Of a DNA stretch of 64,000 nt, positions 51,409-62,318 are shown piece by piece (within the stretch, counting starts at the first letter, position 1; every line of letters begins with the position of its first letter). The notes under the pieces are model-generated. The model did no database searches. It was not told the origin of the DNA and saw only the letters and a list, made by a program, of their open reading frames with translations. The stretch spans positions 186,001 through 250,000 of the forward strand of contig CP140035.1 in the NCBI GenBank assembly GCA_039829955.1, read 5' to 3'. The position numbers and the translations under genes are program-made. Source of the DNA: Buchnera aphidicola (Nurudea shiraii). GTDB lineage: Bacteria; Pseudomonadota; Gammaproteobacteria; Enterobacterales; Enterobacteriaceae.

Positions 51409-52345
51409 TAATGCCTTTTTTTTCGGCTACTCTTAAAATTGCACTTCGTGCTCTTGGATTAGAATGAATTTCAGATTGTGTTGGAAAAAATTTTTTTATG
51501 ATTTTTAATTCTAGTTTCTTTAGATTTTTTAGTTGTGTTTCAGTAATAGCTATTCCAGATGGAATAAATGGAAGTGTGCTATTTTTAAGCATAAATTTTT
51601 TAACAATGCGATCTTCGAGAGAATGAAAACTGATAACTAACAATCTTCCATTTGGAGCTAATATTTTTAACGCATATTTTAGGACTTTACTTAATTCATC
51701 TAGTTCTTTATTAATGTGTATTCTAATAGCTTGAAAAGTTTTTGTAGCTGGATGTTTTCTTCGTTTTGGAACAATTTTTTTTATGAGTGTAGTGAGTTGA
51801 ATAGTTCTAGTAATAGGTATAATTTGGTTTTGTTTTATAATAGTTTTAGCTATTTTTTTTGAAAAACGTTCCTCTCCAAAATTGTACAATACTTTTGAAA
51901 GTGATTTTAAATTAGATTTCATTAGCCATTGAGCTGCTGTTATTCCTATAGTAGGATTCATTCGCATATCAAGTGGACCATCTGAAAGAAAAGAAAACCC
52001 TCTACGGGAATCGTTAATTTGCATTGATGATATACCTAAATCTAATAATATTCCATGTACTTTTTCTTGAGTATATTGTTTTCTAAAGTTCTTTAAAATA
52101 TGAGAGAAATTTCCTGAAATGATATGAAATCTACGATCTTTTATTTTTTTAGCTATTTTAATAGAAGATGGGTCTTTATCAATAGCATATAATTTATTTT
52201 CTTTAGTTAAATGTTTTAATATTTCTTTTGTATGCCCACCACATCCAAATGTACAATCAATATAAATTCCATTACTTGTAATTTTTAAAGATTGGATTAC
52301 TTCTTTCAGTAAAACTGGTATATGATTTATAGTGAGATCTTTCAT
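51401..52345 (-). CDS. rsmH: 16S rRNA m4C1402 methyltransferase RsmH
   Basis: RsmH (MraW) methylates C1402 of 16S rRNA. The 314-residue protein (E. coli 313) starts with NHIPVLLKEVIQSL, has the SAM-binding DCTFGCGGHTKEIL, LLDLGISSMQINDSRRGFSF and the C-terminal ISFHSLEDRIVKKF with NPRARSAILR. It is the first gene of the dcw cluster present here; mraZ, which precedes it in E. coli, is absent. Confidence 0.97.
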   Translation of the reverse strand: MKDLTINHIPVLLKEVIQSLKITSNGIYIDCTFGCGGHTKEILKHLTKENKLYAIDKDPSSIKIAKKIKDRRFHIISGNFSHILKNFRKQYTQEKVHGILLDLGISSMQINDSRRGFSFLSDGPLDMRMNPTIGITAAQWLMKSNLKSLSKVLYNFGEERFSKKIAKTIIKQNQIIPITRTIQLTTLIKKIVPKRRKHPATKTFQAIRIHINKELDELSKVLKYALKILAPNGRLLVISFHSLEDRIVKKFMLKNSTLPFIPSGIAITETQLKNLKKLELKIIKKFFPTQSEIHSNPRARSAILRVAEKKGINE

Positions 52346-52420
52346 GATTTTATTGATTATATTAATATGTTTTTAACCATAATATTTTATGGGGATTTTA
52401 ATTTTGAATGAATTTACATT

Positions 52421-52900
52421 TTAATTTTTAGAAATATTAATTATTCCTGAACGAGATATCTCTATAATTTCAGATATATTTTTAATAATTTTTAAATATG
52501 AATTCAGTTTATTATTAGTTCCTGATAATTCTACTATATAATGTAAAGATGTTACGTTTACAATAATTCCTTGAAAAATATTTGTAATTTTTTTAAGTTT
52601 TGTTTTAATGCTATTTTTGGTATTTTTAATTTTAACTAATATGATTTCTCGTTCTAAGTAGTCTTTATTTTTTATCTCAGTTACTTTTAGTACATCAATG
52701 AGTTTATGTAGTTGTTTTTCAATTTGTTCGATTGTCTTTTCATCGCCTATAGTTTGTATAGTAATTTTTGACAATGACGGGTCTTCAGTAGGTGTTGCTG
52801 TAATGCTTTCTATATTATATCTTCTTTGTGAAAATAATCCTACTACTCTTGACAATGCTCCAGATTCGTTTTCTAATAAAATAGTTATAGTTTTTTTCAT
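52421..52900 (-). CDS. ilvH: Acetolactate synthase III small (regulatory) subunit
   Basis: IlvH binds valine and controls IlvI, the first shared step of branched-chain amino acid synthesis. The 159-residue protein (E. coli 163) has the ACT domain [27 protein letters not shown] and a C-terminal domain that is more diverged. Its ATG overlaps the ilvI stop (ATGA), implying coupled translation. Confidence 0.96.
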   Translation of the reverse strand: MKKTITILLENESGALSRVVGLFSQRRYNIESITATPTEDPSLSKITIQTIGDEKTIEQIEKQLHKLIDVLKVTEIKNKDYLEREIILVKIKNTKNSIKTKLKKITNIFQGIIVNVTSLHYIVELSGTNNKLNSYLKIIKNISEIIEISRSGIINISKN

Positions 52901-54639
52901 AGAACTGTCTTTCCGTTCTTTTTTAACATCATATTGTTCATGCCACCATTTCGGATTTGCATAGGATATACATGTTCAGAAGTATCTATGATTATGTCAA
53001 CAAATACTAAATTTCCTTTATTTAGTTTTTTTAAAGATAATTTTAATTTTGTTTCTAGTTCTTTTGGATTTTTAATCGATATTCCTATGTGTCCATATGA
53101 TTGTGCTAACTTAACGAAATTAGGTAACGATTCCATATAGGAGTGAGAATGTCGACCTGAATAAATTATATCTTGCCATTGTTTTACCATGCCTAGTGAT
53201 TTATTATTCAGATTTAATATTAAGATTGGTAAGTTGTATTGCATAGCTGTAGATAGCTCTTGAATGTTCATTTGAATACTTCCGTCTCCGGTAATACATA
53301 TAACAATGTCTTTTGGACATGCTAGTTTTACACCTAAAGCAGCAGGTAATCCAAAACCCATAGTACCTAATCCTCCTGAGTTAATCCATCTCCTTGGTTT
53401 ACAAAAAGGATAATACAGGGCTGTAAACATTTGGTGTTGTCCTACATCTGATGAAATATAAGCATTTCCTTTAGTTAACTTCCAAATCGTTGTAATAACT
53501 TTTTGTGGTTTAATATTCTTTTCATTTTCATTGTAATGTAAACTATTTGTTTTTTTCCATTCATTTATTTTTTCCCACCATTTTTTTAAACGATGTGATC
53601 TTTTTGTGAGTAAGTTATTAGTTACAATTTTTAACATTTGTTGCAATATATTTTTAGCATTTCCTAGTATTGGAATGTGAGCAGTGATAGTTTTTGATAT
53701 AGATGTAGGATCAATATCAATATGTATAATTTTAGCGTTTGGACAATATTTTTCTACATTGTTGGTTGTTCTATCATCAAATCGTACTCCAATTGCTAGA
53801 ATAACGTCTGAGTGGTGGATAGCCATGTTAGCTTCATAAGTTCCGTGCATTCCTAACATTTGAAGATTTTGAGGATGATTTCCTGGAAAAGCTCCGAGAC
53901 CCATTAAAGAAGTAGTTACTGGAATATTAAGTTTTTCTGCAAACACTGTTAATTCATTGTGACTATTTGAACTGATGATTCCTCCTCCGGCATAAATTAT
54001 GGGTTTTTTAGCTGACTTTAAGATATCTATAGCTTTATTGATAAGTTTAGTGTCTCCTTCAGTTATAGGATTATATGATCTTATATTTATTTTAGAAGGC
54101 CATTGATATGACTTTTTGTTACATGAATTAAGTATATCTTTTGGGAGGTCTATAACTATTGGTCCTGGTCGACCACTTGATGCTAACCAGAAGGCTTTTT
54201 TAAAGGTGATCGGGATATCTTCAGTTTTTTTTACTAAAAAACTATGTTTTACTATTGACCTAGAAATCCCGATCATATCGCATTCTTGAAATGCATCATA
54301 ACCTATTAAGCATGACGCTACTTGACCTGATATTACTACCATAGGAATTGAATCCATATATGCTGTTGCAATTCCTGTAATGGCATTAGTAGCACCGGGA
54401 CCTGATGTTACTAGTACGACTCCTACTTTTCCAGTAGCTCTTGCATATCCATCAGCCATATGTGTTGCTCCCTGTTCATGACGTACTAAAATATGTTTAA
54501 TATTAGTGTTGAATTTCAAGGCGTCGTATATATCTAATACTGCGCCTCCAGGATATCCAAAAATATATTTAATACCTTGGTCAACTAATGATTGAACAAC
54601 CATCTCAGATCCTGATAACATTTTTATTTTTTCATTCAT
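52897..54639 (-). CDS. ilvI: Acetolactate synthase III large subunit
   Basis: IlvI condenses pyruvate into acetolactate (or acetohydroxybutyrate) with ThDP, Mg and FAD. The 580-residue protein (E. coli 574) has [17 protein letters not shown], the catalytic-Glu segment [17 protein letters not shown], the FAD region RFDDRTTNN, and the ThDP motif [16 protein letters not shown]...[10 protein letters not shown]. It is kept intact, consistent with provision of Ile, Val and Leu precursors to the host. Confidence 0.97.
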   Translation of the reverse strand: MNEKIKMLSGSEMVVQSLVDQGIKYIFGYPGGAVLDIYDALKFNTNIKHILVRHEQGATHMADGYARATGKVGVVLVTSGPGATNAITGIATAYMDSIPMVVISGQVASCLIGYDAFQECDMIGISRSIVKHSFLVKKTEDIPITFKKAFWLASSGRPGPIVIDLPKDILNSCNKKSYQWPSKINIRSYNPITEGDTKLINKAIDILKSAKKPIIYAGGGIISSNSHNELTVFAEKLNIPVTTSLMGLGAFPGNHPQNLQMLGMHGTYEANMAIHHSDVILAIGVRFDDRTTNNVEKYCPNAKIIHIDIDPTSISKTITAHIPILGNAKNILQQMLKIVTNNLLTKRSHRLKKWWEKINEWKKTNSLHYNENEKNIKPQKVITTIWKLTKGNAYISSDVGQHQMFTALYYPFCKPRRWINSGGLGTMGFGLPAALGVKLACPKDIVICITGDGSIQMNIQELSTAMQYNLPILILNLNNKSLGMVKQWQDIIYSGRHSHSYMESLPNFVKLAQSYGHIGISIKNPKELETKLKLSLKKLNKGNLVFVDIIIDTSEHVYPMQIRNGGMNNMMLKKNGKTVL

Positions 54640-54879
54640 AATTTTTGCTTTTTTAAAATATGGTTTGAAAATAGATATTTAATATTTTTTATGTATTTTG
54701 AATTATTTATATACATAGCTAAGAATTCGAATTTATAACGTTATAATTACAACATATATATTGAATTTTAGATTAAATTTATAAGTTTATGATAAAATGT
54801 TTATTTTTAAATGTAAATCTATATATTTTAGGTTTTTAAATTTTGTTTTTATTGTGAGGTTGAACTTATAATTTATATA

Positions 54880-55927
54880 TTATAATTTCATTAAATGAAA
54901 TAAGTTTTTTATTAAAAAATCATGAAATCGGGGGGAAATCCAAGTAAATAAGGTGGATTTATATTGTCTTATCAAACATACAGCTAACTTTTCTTTGACT
55001 GCTAGATTTTTAGCTCGTTCAAATCCTAATATTATTAATCCTGTATCCCATGCATCTGATTCTAATGCTGATTTTGAAATTACACTCACTGAAACTAAAT
55101 TATTTTCAATAGGTTTCCCTGTATTAGGGTTAATTAAATGTGTTATTTTTTTTTTATTTAAATAATAATAATTTCTATATGTTCCTGATGTACTAATAGA
55201 ATGGTTATATAGTTTTACAAGCATATGGATTTTTAATGTTGTATCTATCGGTTTTTGTATAGCTATTATTTTAGGTTTAGAAAGGTCGTTTCCAATGTGA
55301 CTAACAATTGCTCCTCCTACAGAAATTATAAAGTCTTTAACTCCTCTTTTTTTTAATAATTCTCCTAAATGGTCTGCAATAAAACCTTCTCCTAATGTGG
55401 ATAGATCTAATGTTATTGTTTTTATTTTTTTTTTTAAATAGTAATTTTTATTTTTTTTGATAAGTTGTATTTTTTTTAATCCTGTTGAGAATAGTGCATG
55501 TTTGATGTCGTTGTTATTTGGAATATGAAACAAAACAGAATTAGGTCCAAATCCCCATAGATTAATTAATTTTCCTATAGTAATATCTAAAGAATTAAAT
55601 GTTTTTTTACCTACTATTAATGCTGTTGATATAACTTGTGCTAAATTTTTGCTAATATGTTTAGGTGTAGTACTGTTGTAGTTATTAAATTTAGAAATTT
55701 CAGAGTTTTTTTCCCAAAAAGACAATGTATTGTTATCTTTATTAATTTGTTTTTTAATTTCTTGAATTAGTTTATTTTTGTTGATGTTTTTAGGAATAAA
55801 TTTTATTTTCCATGTTGTGCCCATGGTTATTCCGGATAGATAGATTATTTTATTATGCTCTTTTTTTGACAAATTTATATACAATATTATAAATAAAAAA
55901 AAAATGTGTTTTTAAGTAGTTTTTCAT
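54880..55927 (-). CDS. apbE: FAD:protein FMN transferase ApbE, frame broken at a poly(T) run
   Basis: ApbE attaches FMN to Thr residues of target proteins such as RnfG/RnfD, outside the inner membrane. The ATG at 55927 has a perfect AAGGAA ribosome site 6 bases upstream and begins MKNYLKTHFF; the frame is lost in ten T (55904-55895 on the coding strand). Nine T (or twelve) join it to LFIILYINLSKKEH, forming a hydrophobic signal/anchor, and give 348 residues (E. coli 351). No lipobox cysteine is seen. The rest is intact: SGITMGTTW, NLWGFGPNS, DLSTLGEGFIADHL, SVGGAIVSH, and the metal-site ESDAWDTGL. A TTG start at 55884 would remove the signal. Confidence 0.85.
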
Positions 55928-56237
55928 TATTTCCTTATGTTTTAAATAGAATGCATATTTTTGTTTTATATATATTTTAAACACCAAATAAATTCCAATG
56001 AGCAGATTTTAGAATTTCTATTAATTTTAAATTTTAACTTAGATATTAATGAACTATTACTTATTTTCGTATAATAATTATATTTAGCAAATTTTTATTT
56101 TAATTTTGTATAAAATAGATGTATATATTATATAATTGAATTAAATAAAAGAGTATTATTTTAAAGTTTTAATTTTGAAGCGTATTTAACTATATTTTAA
56201 ATGTTTTGTTAAATTTTAATTTAATGATGAGAAAAAG
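55928..56237. promoter_or_regulatory. Divergent promoter region apbE / degP
   Basis: 310 AT-rich bases between apbE and degP. The apbE ribosome site AAGGAA is at its left edge. No sigma-E type -35 GGAACTT box is readable before degP, and no eroded gene was recognised. Confidence 0.4.
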
Positions 56238-57677
56238 ATGAAAATTGTAGTATTATTATTGCAGATAGTTTCTACATGTATTATTTTGTTGTTAAATGTA
56301 GGTATTTCGTCAAATAAATCTCCATTGCTTCGAGATATATCACGTTTAGAATCTTTTAATGCTAGTTTAGCTCCGATGTTGGAGAAAGTTATGCCTTCCG
56401 TAGTAAGTATAAATGTTGAAGGTAGTATTATTGTTCAAAATCGTTATATTCCTCGTCAATTTCAACCATTTTTTAAAGATACTTCTCCATTATGTCAAAA
56501 AGGATCTCCATTTAGAGATTCTCCATTATGTAAGGATGATTCAGATAGCGGCCCTTATAACGAGCAATTTCGTGCATTAGGATCAGGTGTAATTATTAAT
56601 TCTAAAAAAGGATATGTAGTTACTAATAACCATGTTATTGATCACGCTAATAAAATTCAAGTTCAATTAAGTAATGGAAGTCAATATAATGCAAAAGTTG
56701 TGGGTAGAGATTCGCGTTTCGACATTGCTTTACTACAATTAGATGATATTCAGAATTTACAAGAAATAAAAATTGCTGATTCAAATTCATTGAGAGTAGG
56801 GGATTATGTTATTGCTATTGGTAACCCATATGGTTTAGGTGAAACTGTTACTTCAGGAATTGTTTCTGCTTTAAATCGAACTGGATTGAATATTGAAAGT
56901 TATGAAAATTTTATTCAAACTGATGCGGCTATTAATCGAGGTAATTCTGGAGGGGCATTAATTAATTTAAAAGGAGAATTAATTGGAATTAATACTGCGA
57001 TTTTAGCACCAGATGGTGGAAATATAGGTATAGGATTTGCAATTCCAGTTAATATAGTACACAGTTTAGCTAAACAAATGATAGCTTATGGTCAAGTACA
57101 TCGTAATGAATTAGGTATTTCAGGTTCAGAATTGAATTCTGAATTGGCTAAAGCTATGAAATTAGATATAAGTCAAGGAGCTTTTGTTAGTCGAGTAGTT
57201 TCAAAGTCACCAGCTGATGTTGCAGGAATACGACCTGGAGATATTATTGTTTCTTTAAACAAAAAACCTATTTTAAGTTTTTTAGCGTTACGCGCTGAAA
57301 TAGCTTCTTTACCAGTTAATACAAAAATGGAATTAGGGTTATTAAGAAACGGAAATTTTAAATCTGTTGTTGCAGAGTTAAAATTGCGAGTTATACGAAA
57401 AATTAATTCGAGAAGTTTAAGAGAATCAATAGGAGGTGCTGAGTTAAGTGATTTTTATTTAAATGGTCAAAAAAAAGGTATTTACGTTGAGGGTGTTAAA
57501 AAAGATACAGAAGCTTTTCGTATTGGTTTTAAAAAGGATGATATTATTATTGATATAAATAAATATGAGATATCCTCTCTAGAGGATTTTAGAAAATTAT
57601 TAAGTAATAATCCAGAAGTGTTAGTATTTCATGTTAAACGTGGAAATGAAATGATATATTTGTTAACACAAGAGTAA
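56238..57677 (+). CDS. degP: Periplasmic serine protease DegP (HtrA family)
   Basis: DegP degrades and refolds misfolded envelope proteins. The 479-residue protein (E. coli 474) has a signal peptide (1 to about 25), an LA loop with C86 and C98, the catalytic triad H132 (TNNHVIDHA), D162 (DSRFDIALL) and S237 (RGNSGGALIN), and two PDZ domains (about 285-375 and 390-475). It sits convergent with dapD. Its retention suggests envelope stress control is still needed. Confidence 0.96.
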   Translation: MKIVVLLLQIVSTCIILLLNVGISSNKSPLLRDISRLESFNASLAPMLEKVMPSVVSINVEGSIIVQNRYIPRQFQPFFKDTSPLCQKGSPFRDSPLCKDDSDSGPYNEQFRALGSGVIINSKKGYVVTNNHVIDHANKIQVQLSNGSQYNAKVVGRDSRFDIALLQLDDIQNLQEIKIADSNSLRVGDYVIAIGNPYGLGETVTSGIVSALNRTGLNIESYENFIQTDAAINRGNSGGALINLKGELIGINTAILAPDGGNIGIGFAIPVNIVHSLAKQMIAYGQVHRNELGISGSELNSELAKAMKLDISQGAFVSRVVSKSPADVAGIRPGDIIVSLNKKPILSFLALRAEIASLPVNTKMELGLLRNGNFKSVVAELKLRVIRKINSRSLRESIGGAELSDFYLNGQKKGIYVEGVKKDTEAFRIGFKKDDIIIDINKYEISSLEDFRKLLSNNPEVLVFHVKRGNEMIYLLTQE

Positions 57678-57688
57678 AAATAATACTT

Positions 57689-57722
57689 ACCTAAAATAAA
57701 AATTGAACATTTTATTTTAGGT
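57689..57722. terminator. Bidirectional hairpin between degP and dapD
   Basis: A perfect 13-bp inverted repeat (ACCTAAAATAAAA / TTTTATTTTAGGT, 57689-57701 and 57710-57722) with an 8-base loop, extendable by three more pairs. It lies 11 bases after the degP stop and 62 bases after the dapD stop, between convergent genes. U-rich on both strands, it fits a two-way terminator. Confidence 0.75.
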
Positions 57723-57784
57723 AGGTTGGTTTTTAATTGCATATGTGCGCTTAAAATATTCTAAAACAATTTTTCTAAAAGTAT

Positions 57785-58609
57785 TTATTTAATATTTCTT
57801 AAAATTTTATTTATTTTTATCTTGTCAAGTGTTTTACTGTCTACTTTTTTTACGATAATAGCACAATATAAATTATAATCTTTGTTTTTAGAAGGTAGAC
57901 TTCCTGGAACTACGACAGATCCTTTTGGAACAATCCCGTAAGAAATAGTTTTTTTTTCTCTATCATAAATTTTTGTACTTTTTCCTATGTATACACCCAT
58001 TGAAATAACTGAATTAGATTCTATAATCACTCCTTCAACAATTTCAGATCTTGCTCCGATAAAGCAATTGTCTTCAATTATTGTAGGATTGTTTTGTATG
58101 GGTTCTAACACTCCTCCTATTCCAACACCACCCGATAAGTGCACGTTCTTTCCTATTTGCGCGCAAGATCCAACTGTTGCCCATGTATCTATCATGGTTC
58201 CTTGATCAATATAAGCACCTATGTTCACAAAAGATGGCATTAAGACAGTATTTTTCCCAATAAATGTTCCGTATCTAATTGATGCAGGAGGAACAATTCT
58301 GATTTTATCGTGAATAAAGTGATGTTTTTGATATTTCGAATATTTGTATTTTATCTTATCATAATATTGAATATCTCCATTTTTTAAAATTTTATTTTTG
58401 TTTGTAATAAAGTATAATAAAATAGCTTTTTTAATCCATTCATGGGTAATCCAAGTTTTTTTTATCTTTTCAGAAACTCTTAATATGCCTTCGTTTAACA
58501 TAGATATTACTTGATTAATAGTAGTGATAATTGACGTGTCAATGTTTTCGAAATCAATGTCGTTTCTATTTTCAAATGTATTTTCAATTATTTTTTTTAA
58601 ATTTTTCAT
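57785..58609 (-). CDS. dapD: Tetrahydrodipicolinate N-succinyltransferase
   Basis: DapD is in the succinylase route to meso-DAP and lysine. The 274-residue protein equals E. coli in length. Residues 1-100 are helical, then a left-handed parallel beta helix of hexapeptide repeats with [38 protein letters not shown] and [11 protein letters not shown]. Product feeds MurE and lysine synthesis. It is followed by map on the same strand upstream. Confidence 0.96.
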   Translation of the reverse strand: MKNLKKIIENTFENRNDIDFENIDTSIITTINQVISMLNEGILRVSEKIKKTWITHEWIKKAILLYFITNKNKILKNGDIQYYDKIKYKYSKYQKHHFIHDKIRIVPPASIRYGTFIGKNTVLMPSFVNIGAYIDQGTMIDTWATVGSCAQIGKNVHLSGGVGIGGVLEPIQNNPTIIEDNCFIGARSEIVEGVIIESNSVISMGVYIGKSTKIYDREKKTISYGIVPKGSVVVPGSLPSKNKDYNLYCAIIVKKVDSKTLDKIKINKILRNIK

Positions 58610-58703
58610 ATTTGATTTATGATATATTTTGTTTTGAGTATAAATATTACAATAGCATGTTTTAAGTAATTTGATTTTAAAATTAAAAGATATTTAATAA
58701 CTA

Positions 58704-59498
58704 TTAGTTTTTTAATATTTTTGGAATTTTTTCCCCTTTTTGTATTGTTAATATTTCGCATCCTTCTTCGTTAACTAAAATTGTATGCTCATATTGAGCA
58801 GATAAACTAGCATCTTTTGTTTTTACTGTCCACCCATCATCCATACATTTTACTTCGCAATTACCTGCATTTATCATAGGTTCTACTGTAAATGTCATTC
58901 CAGGTTTTAAAACTATTTTTTTGTCACTGTGATGATTATAATGTAATATTTGAGGTTCTTCATGAAATTTAGTTCCAATTCCATGACCGCAATATTCTTT
59001 TACTATAGAAAAATGATAATTTTCCACATGTTTTTGTATCGTTTTTCCAATTTCATTTAAAAGTATTCCGGGTTTTATAACTTTTAATGATAAATATAAA
59101 CTTTTTCTAGCTACTTTACATAGTAATTTTCCCAGTTTTGTGGGTTTTCCGACGAAAAACATTTTAGATGCATCTCCGTAGTATTTATTTTTTATAATTG
59201 CTACATCGATATTTACAATATCTCCATGTTTTAGTTTTTTATTATGGCTAGGAATTCCATGACAAACGACGTTATTGATAGAAACACATATAGATTTTGG
59301 AAATCCATTGTATCCTAAACATGCTGGTTTAGATTTTTGGTGATTTATCATATATTTATGACAAATTAAATCTAGTTCTCCTGTAGAGATACCAGGTTTA
59401 ATATGATTTTTAATCATTTCTAAAACTTCTGCTACTAGCTTTCCAACTTTTCGCATTTTTTCTATTTCATAATTTTTTTTTATAGAGATATTGGTCAT
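58704..59498 (-). CDS. map: Methionine aminopeptidase, type I
   Basis: Map removes N-terminal Met from new proteins. The 264-residue protein matches the E. coli length. Metal ligands are readable: the first Asp in VNIDVAI, the second in YGDASKMF, His in YCGHGIGTKFHEEP, Glu in TVEPMINAG and Glu in SAQYEHTI. It is divergent from rpsB, as in E. coli. Confidence 0.97.
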   Translation of the reverse strand: MTNISIKKNYEIEKMRKVGKLVAEVLEMIKNHIKPGISTGELDLICHKYMINHQKSKPACLGYNGFPKSICVSINNVVCHGIPSHNKKLKHGDIVNIDVAIIKNKYYGDASKMFFVGKPTKLGKLLCKVARKSLYLSLKVIKPGILLNEIGKTIQKHVENYHFSIVKEYCGHGIGTKFHEEPQILHYNHHSDKKIVLKPGMTFTVEPMINAGNCEVKCMDDGWTVKTKDASLSAQYEHTILVNEEGCEILTIQKGEKIPKILKN

Positions 59499-59793
59499 GA
59501 TATTTTTATGTATTAGTTTTTATAAATATTTATTATAAATATTTTTTGTAATAATAGATATTATTGGATAATTATATCTTTTAAAATGTTTGTATTTTAT
59601 ACTTTTAAAGTATTATATTGTTAGATATTAAAAAAACAGTTCAAATGTTATTGATACATATATGTTATTGTATAGATTTAATTACATTTTAACTTTTTAA
59701 ACTTATAGAATTTTATTCTAATTTATATTAAAAATATGTCTTATTCAAATTTAACTTTATGTTACTTTCTTGTATTTATTTGTTGGAGCATCT

Positions 59794-60495
59794 ATGTCTG
59801 TTACATCAATCAAAGATATGCTAAAAGCAGGTGTACATTTTGGCCATCAAACTCGTTATTGGAATCCGAAAATGAAATCTTTCATTTTTGGTTCAAAAAA
59901 CAAGGTTCATATTATAAATTTAGAAATTACTTTTTCAATGTTTCATTTTGCATTGTCTGAGTTAAAAAAAATTGTGTCAAAAAAAGGAAAGATATTATTT
60001 GTTGGAACGAAAAAGTCAGCACGTAAAATAGTAAAAAGTACAGCAATATTATGTGAACAATTTTATGTCAGTCATAGATGGCTGGGAGGAATGTTAACAA
60101 ATTGGAAAACTGTACGTCAATCAATAAAAAGATTAAAAGATTTAGAATTACAGTCCAAGGACGGAACGTTTAAAAAACTAACAAAAAAAGAAGCATTATT
60201 ACGTATGCGTGAATTGTATAAATTAGAAAGTAGTTTAGGTGGTATTAAAAACATGGGAGGATTGCCTGATGCTTTGTTTGTTATAGACGCAGAATATGAA
60301 AAGATAGCTATAAGAGAAGCTAATAATTTAGGAATTTTGGTGTTTTCTATAGTAGATACTAATTCTGATCCTGATGGAGTAGATTTTATCATTCCTGGAA
60401 ATGATGATGCTATTAGAGCAATAACTTTGTATTTAAATGCTGTTTCTAAAATTATCGTTAGTAGCGTAATAAACAAAAATGAAATCAATTCTTAA
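59794..60495 (+). CDS. rpsB: 30S ribosomal protein S2
   Basis: S2 joins the small ribosomal subunit late. With the ATG at 59794 (GGAG 6 bases before) it is 233 residues (E. coli 241) and starts [20 protein letters not shown]. It has [27 protein letters not shown], and [17 protein letters not shown]. An in-frame upstream ATG at 59770 would add 8 residues without family support and no ribosome site. It is 31 bases before tsf. Confidence 0.97.
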   Translation: MSVTSIKDMLKAGVHFGHQTRYWNPKMKSFIFGSKNKVHIINLEITFSMFHFALSELKKIVSKKGKILFVGTKKSARKIVKSTAILCEQFYVSHRWLGGMLTNWKTVRQSIKRLKDLELQSKDGTFKKLTKKEALLRMRELYKLESSLGGIKNMGGLPDALFVIDAEYEKIAIREANNLGILVFSIVDTNSDPDGVDFIIPGNDDAIRAITLYLNAVSKIIVSSVINKNEINS

Positions 60496-60526
60496 AATTA
60501 AAATAGTATAATTTGAAGGATATTTA

Positions 60527-61327
60527 ATGAAAGAAATTACAGCACTTTTAGTAAAGAAATTGCGTCTTCAGACTGGTGCAGGAATAGTTGATTGTAAGAA
60601 TGCTTTGGTACAACAAAAAGGAAATTTTGAAAAATCTATTGATTTTTTAAGAAAGTTAGGACAGGTAAATGCAGTACAAAAGCAATCGAATATTACTTCT
60701 CAAGGTTGCATATTCATTGGTCGTAATGAAAAACATTCTGCTATGTTAGAGTTAAATTGCGAAACTGATTTTGTTTCGAAAGAACATAATTTTTTAAGTT
60801 TTGGAAAAGATATAATAAATTATTTAATTGTTTCAGGAACAGATGATAAAAAATTGTTAAGAAAATTTTTCGAACAAAAAAGAATTGATTTAATTTCGAA
60901 ACTAAATGAAAATATTTTTATTCGTCGCTCAGTAGTGTGTAATGGATCTAATATTGGTAGTTATTTACATCATAATCGAATAGGTGTTTTAGTACAAACT
61001 AAATCTTATTGCCAAGAGAAATTAATTAAAAACATTGCTATGCATATAGCTTCTAGTAAACCTGAATATCTTTGTCCTAAACTTATTCCTCAGTCTGTTT
61101 TAAATCGAGAATATAATATACAATTAGAATTAGCTAAGAAATCTAAAAAATCTGAATTTATTATAGAAAAAATAGTACAAGGAAAAATGACTAAATTTTC
61201 AAATAAGGTATCGTTATTAGGACAAAATTTTGTTTTTGATCCTCATAAAACGGTTGGAGATATTATATTAGAAAATAATGTTGAAATAATTTCATTTTTT
61301 CGATTTGAAGTAGGAGAATTGATTTAG
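60527..61327 (+). CDS. tsf: Elongation factor Ts
   Basis: EF-Ts is the nucleotide exchange factor of EF-Tu. The 266-residue protein (E. coli 283) has the N-terminal signature LRLQTGAGIVDCKNAL, then LNCETDFVSKEHNF, the core subdomains, and a C-terminal module. It is co-transcribed with rpsB; a GC-rich hairpin follows before pyrH. Confidence 0.97.
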   Translation: MKEITALLVKKLRLQTGAGIVDCKNALVQQKGNFEKSIDFLRKLGQVNAVQKQSNITSQGCIFIGRNEKHSAMLELNCETDFVSKEHNFLSFGKDIINYLIVSGTDDKKLLRKFFEQKRIDLISKLNENIFIRRSVVCNGSNIGSYLHHNRIGVLVQTKSYCQEKLIKNIAMHIASSKPEYLCPKLIPQSVLNREYNIQLELAKKSKKSEFIIEKIVQGKMTKFSNKVSLLGQNFVFDPHKTVGDIILENNVEIISFFRFEVGELI

Positions 61328-61372
61328 GTGAAGATTATGTTTTATAAATGATGAACTTAAATATTATTAATA

Positions 61373-61390
61373 AACCGCCTGGTGGCGGTT
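61373..61390 (+). terminator. GC-rich hairpin after tsf
   Basis: AACCGCC / GGCGGTT, 7 bp with the loop TGGT, 45 bases after the tsf stop. It is one of the most GC-rich elements in the window; the following T tract is weak (ATTGCAGTTTTAATT). E. coli also separates rpsB-tsf from pyrH with a terminator, so a conserved partial terminator or mRNA processing site is likely. Confidence 0.65.
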
Positions 61391-61480
61391 ATTGCAGTTT
61401 TAATTAAGTATTGGTAACTTTATAGAGTTAGTAACATGTTTATTTTATTTATTTTAACTTATTTCGGTAATAAATTTTAA

Positions 61481-62218
61481 ATGTCAAACAAAAATGATGC
61501 AATATTTAAATTTAAACGCATTTTAATAAAATTAAGTGGTGAATCGTTATTAGGTAATAGTGAATTTGGAATAGATATAGAGGAATTAGATCGTATTGTA
61601 AAAGAAATAAAAGATGTTGTAGATTTTGGCGTTCAAGTAGGTTTAGTTATTGGTGGAGGGAATATATTTCGAGGAGGAAAATTAGCAAATTTTGGAGTAA
61701 ACAAAATCATTTCAGATAACGTAGGTATGCTATCAACTATTATTAATGGATTAATATTGCATGATGCAATGAGTAGAATTAATATTAATGTACGCTTAAT
61801 GTCGTCATTTCAAATTGGTTCTATATGTGAAATTTATCATTTTGAAAAAGCTATAAATTGGTTAAATAAAAAAAGTGTGGTTATATTTTCTGGTGGATTA
61901 GGAAATCCATGTTTTACTACAGATTCTGCTGCTTGTTTACGTGCGATAGAAATACAAGCTGATATTATTTTAAAAGGAACTAAAGTTGATGGAGTTTATT
62001 CCAGTGATCCAAATCGATATTGTGACTCAATATTATATAAAACAATTACTTATGATGAAGTTTTAAACAAAGAATTAAAAGTTATGGATTTGTCTGCTTT
62101 TATATTGGCTCGTGATTATGAATTGCCAATTTGTATTTTTAATATATATAATCCAGGAATTTTATTTCGTATTGTTAGAGGGAAGCAAGAAGGAACATTG
62201 ATTAAATCTTCCTTTTAA
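61481..62218 (+). CDS. pyrH: Uridylate kinase
   Basis: PyrH phosphorylates UMP to UDP. The 245-residue amino-acid-kinase-fold protein (E. coli 241) has KRILIKLSGESLLG, VIGGGNIFRG, TTDSAACLRAIEI and KGTKVDGVYSSDP. It starts at ATG 61481, 153 bases after tsf, and precedes frr as in E. coli. Confidence 0.96.
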   Translation: MSNKNDAIFKFKRILIKLSGESLLGNSEFGIDIEELDRIVKEIKDVVDFGVQVGLVIGGGNIFRGGKLANFGVNKIISDNVGMLSTIINGLILHDAMSRININVRLMSSFQIGSICEIYHFEKAINWLNKKSVVIFSGGLGNPCFTTDSAACLRAIEIQADIILKGTKVDGVYSSDPNRYCDSILYKTITYDEVLNKELKVMDLSAFILARDYELPICIFNIYNPGILFRIVRGKQEGTLIKSSF

Positions 62219-62318
62219 ATATATGGTTTAAATATTTTCATAAAATTTTTAGATAGTATTAATGTTTGATTGCATATTTTATGCAAATGTTATTCATGAA
62301 AATCGTAAGGATATTATT

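Noticed and set aside
59736..59960. 74-codon open frame overlapping the start of rpsB
   Set aside because: It is a shadow in another frame; rpsB at 59794 has a clear ribosome site and family match.
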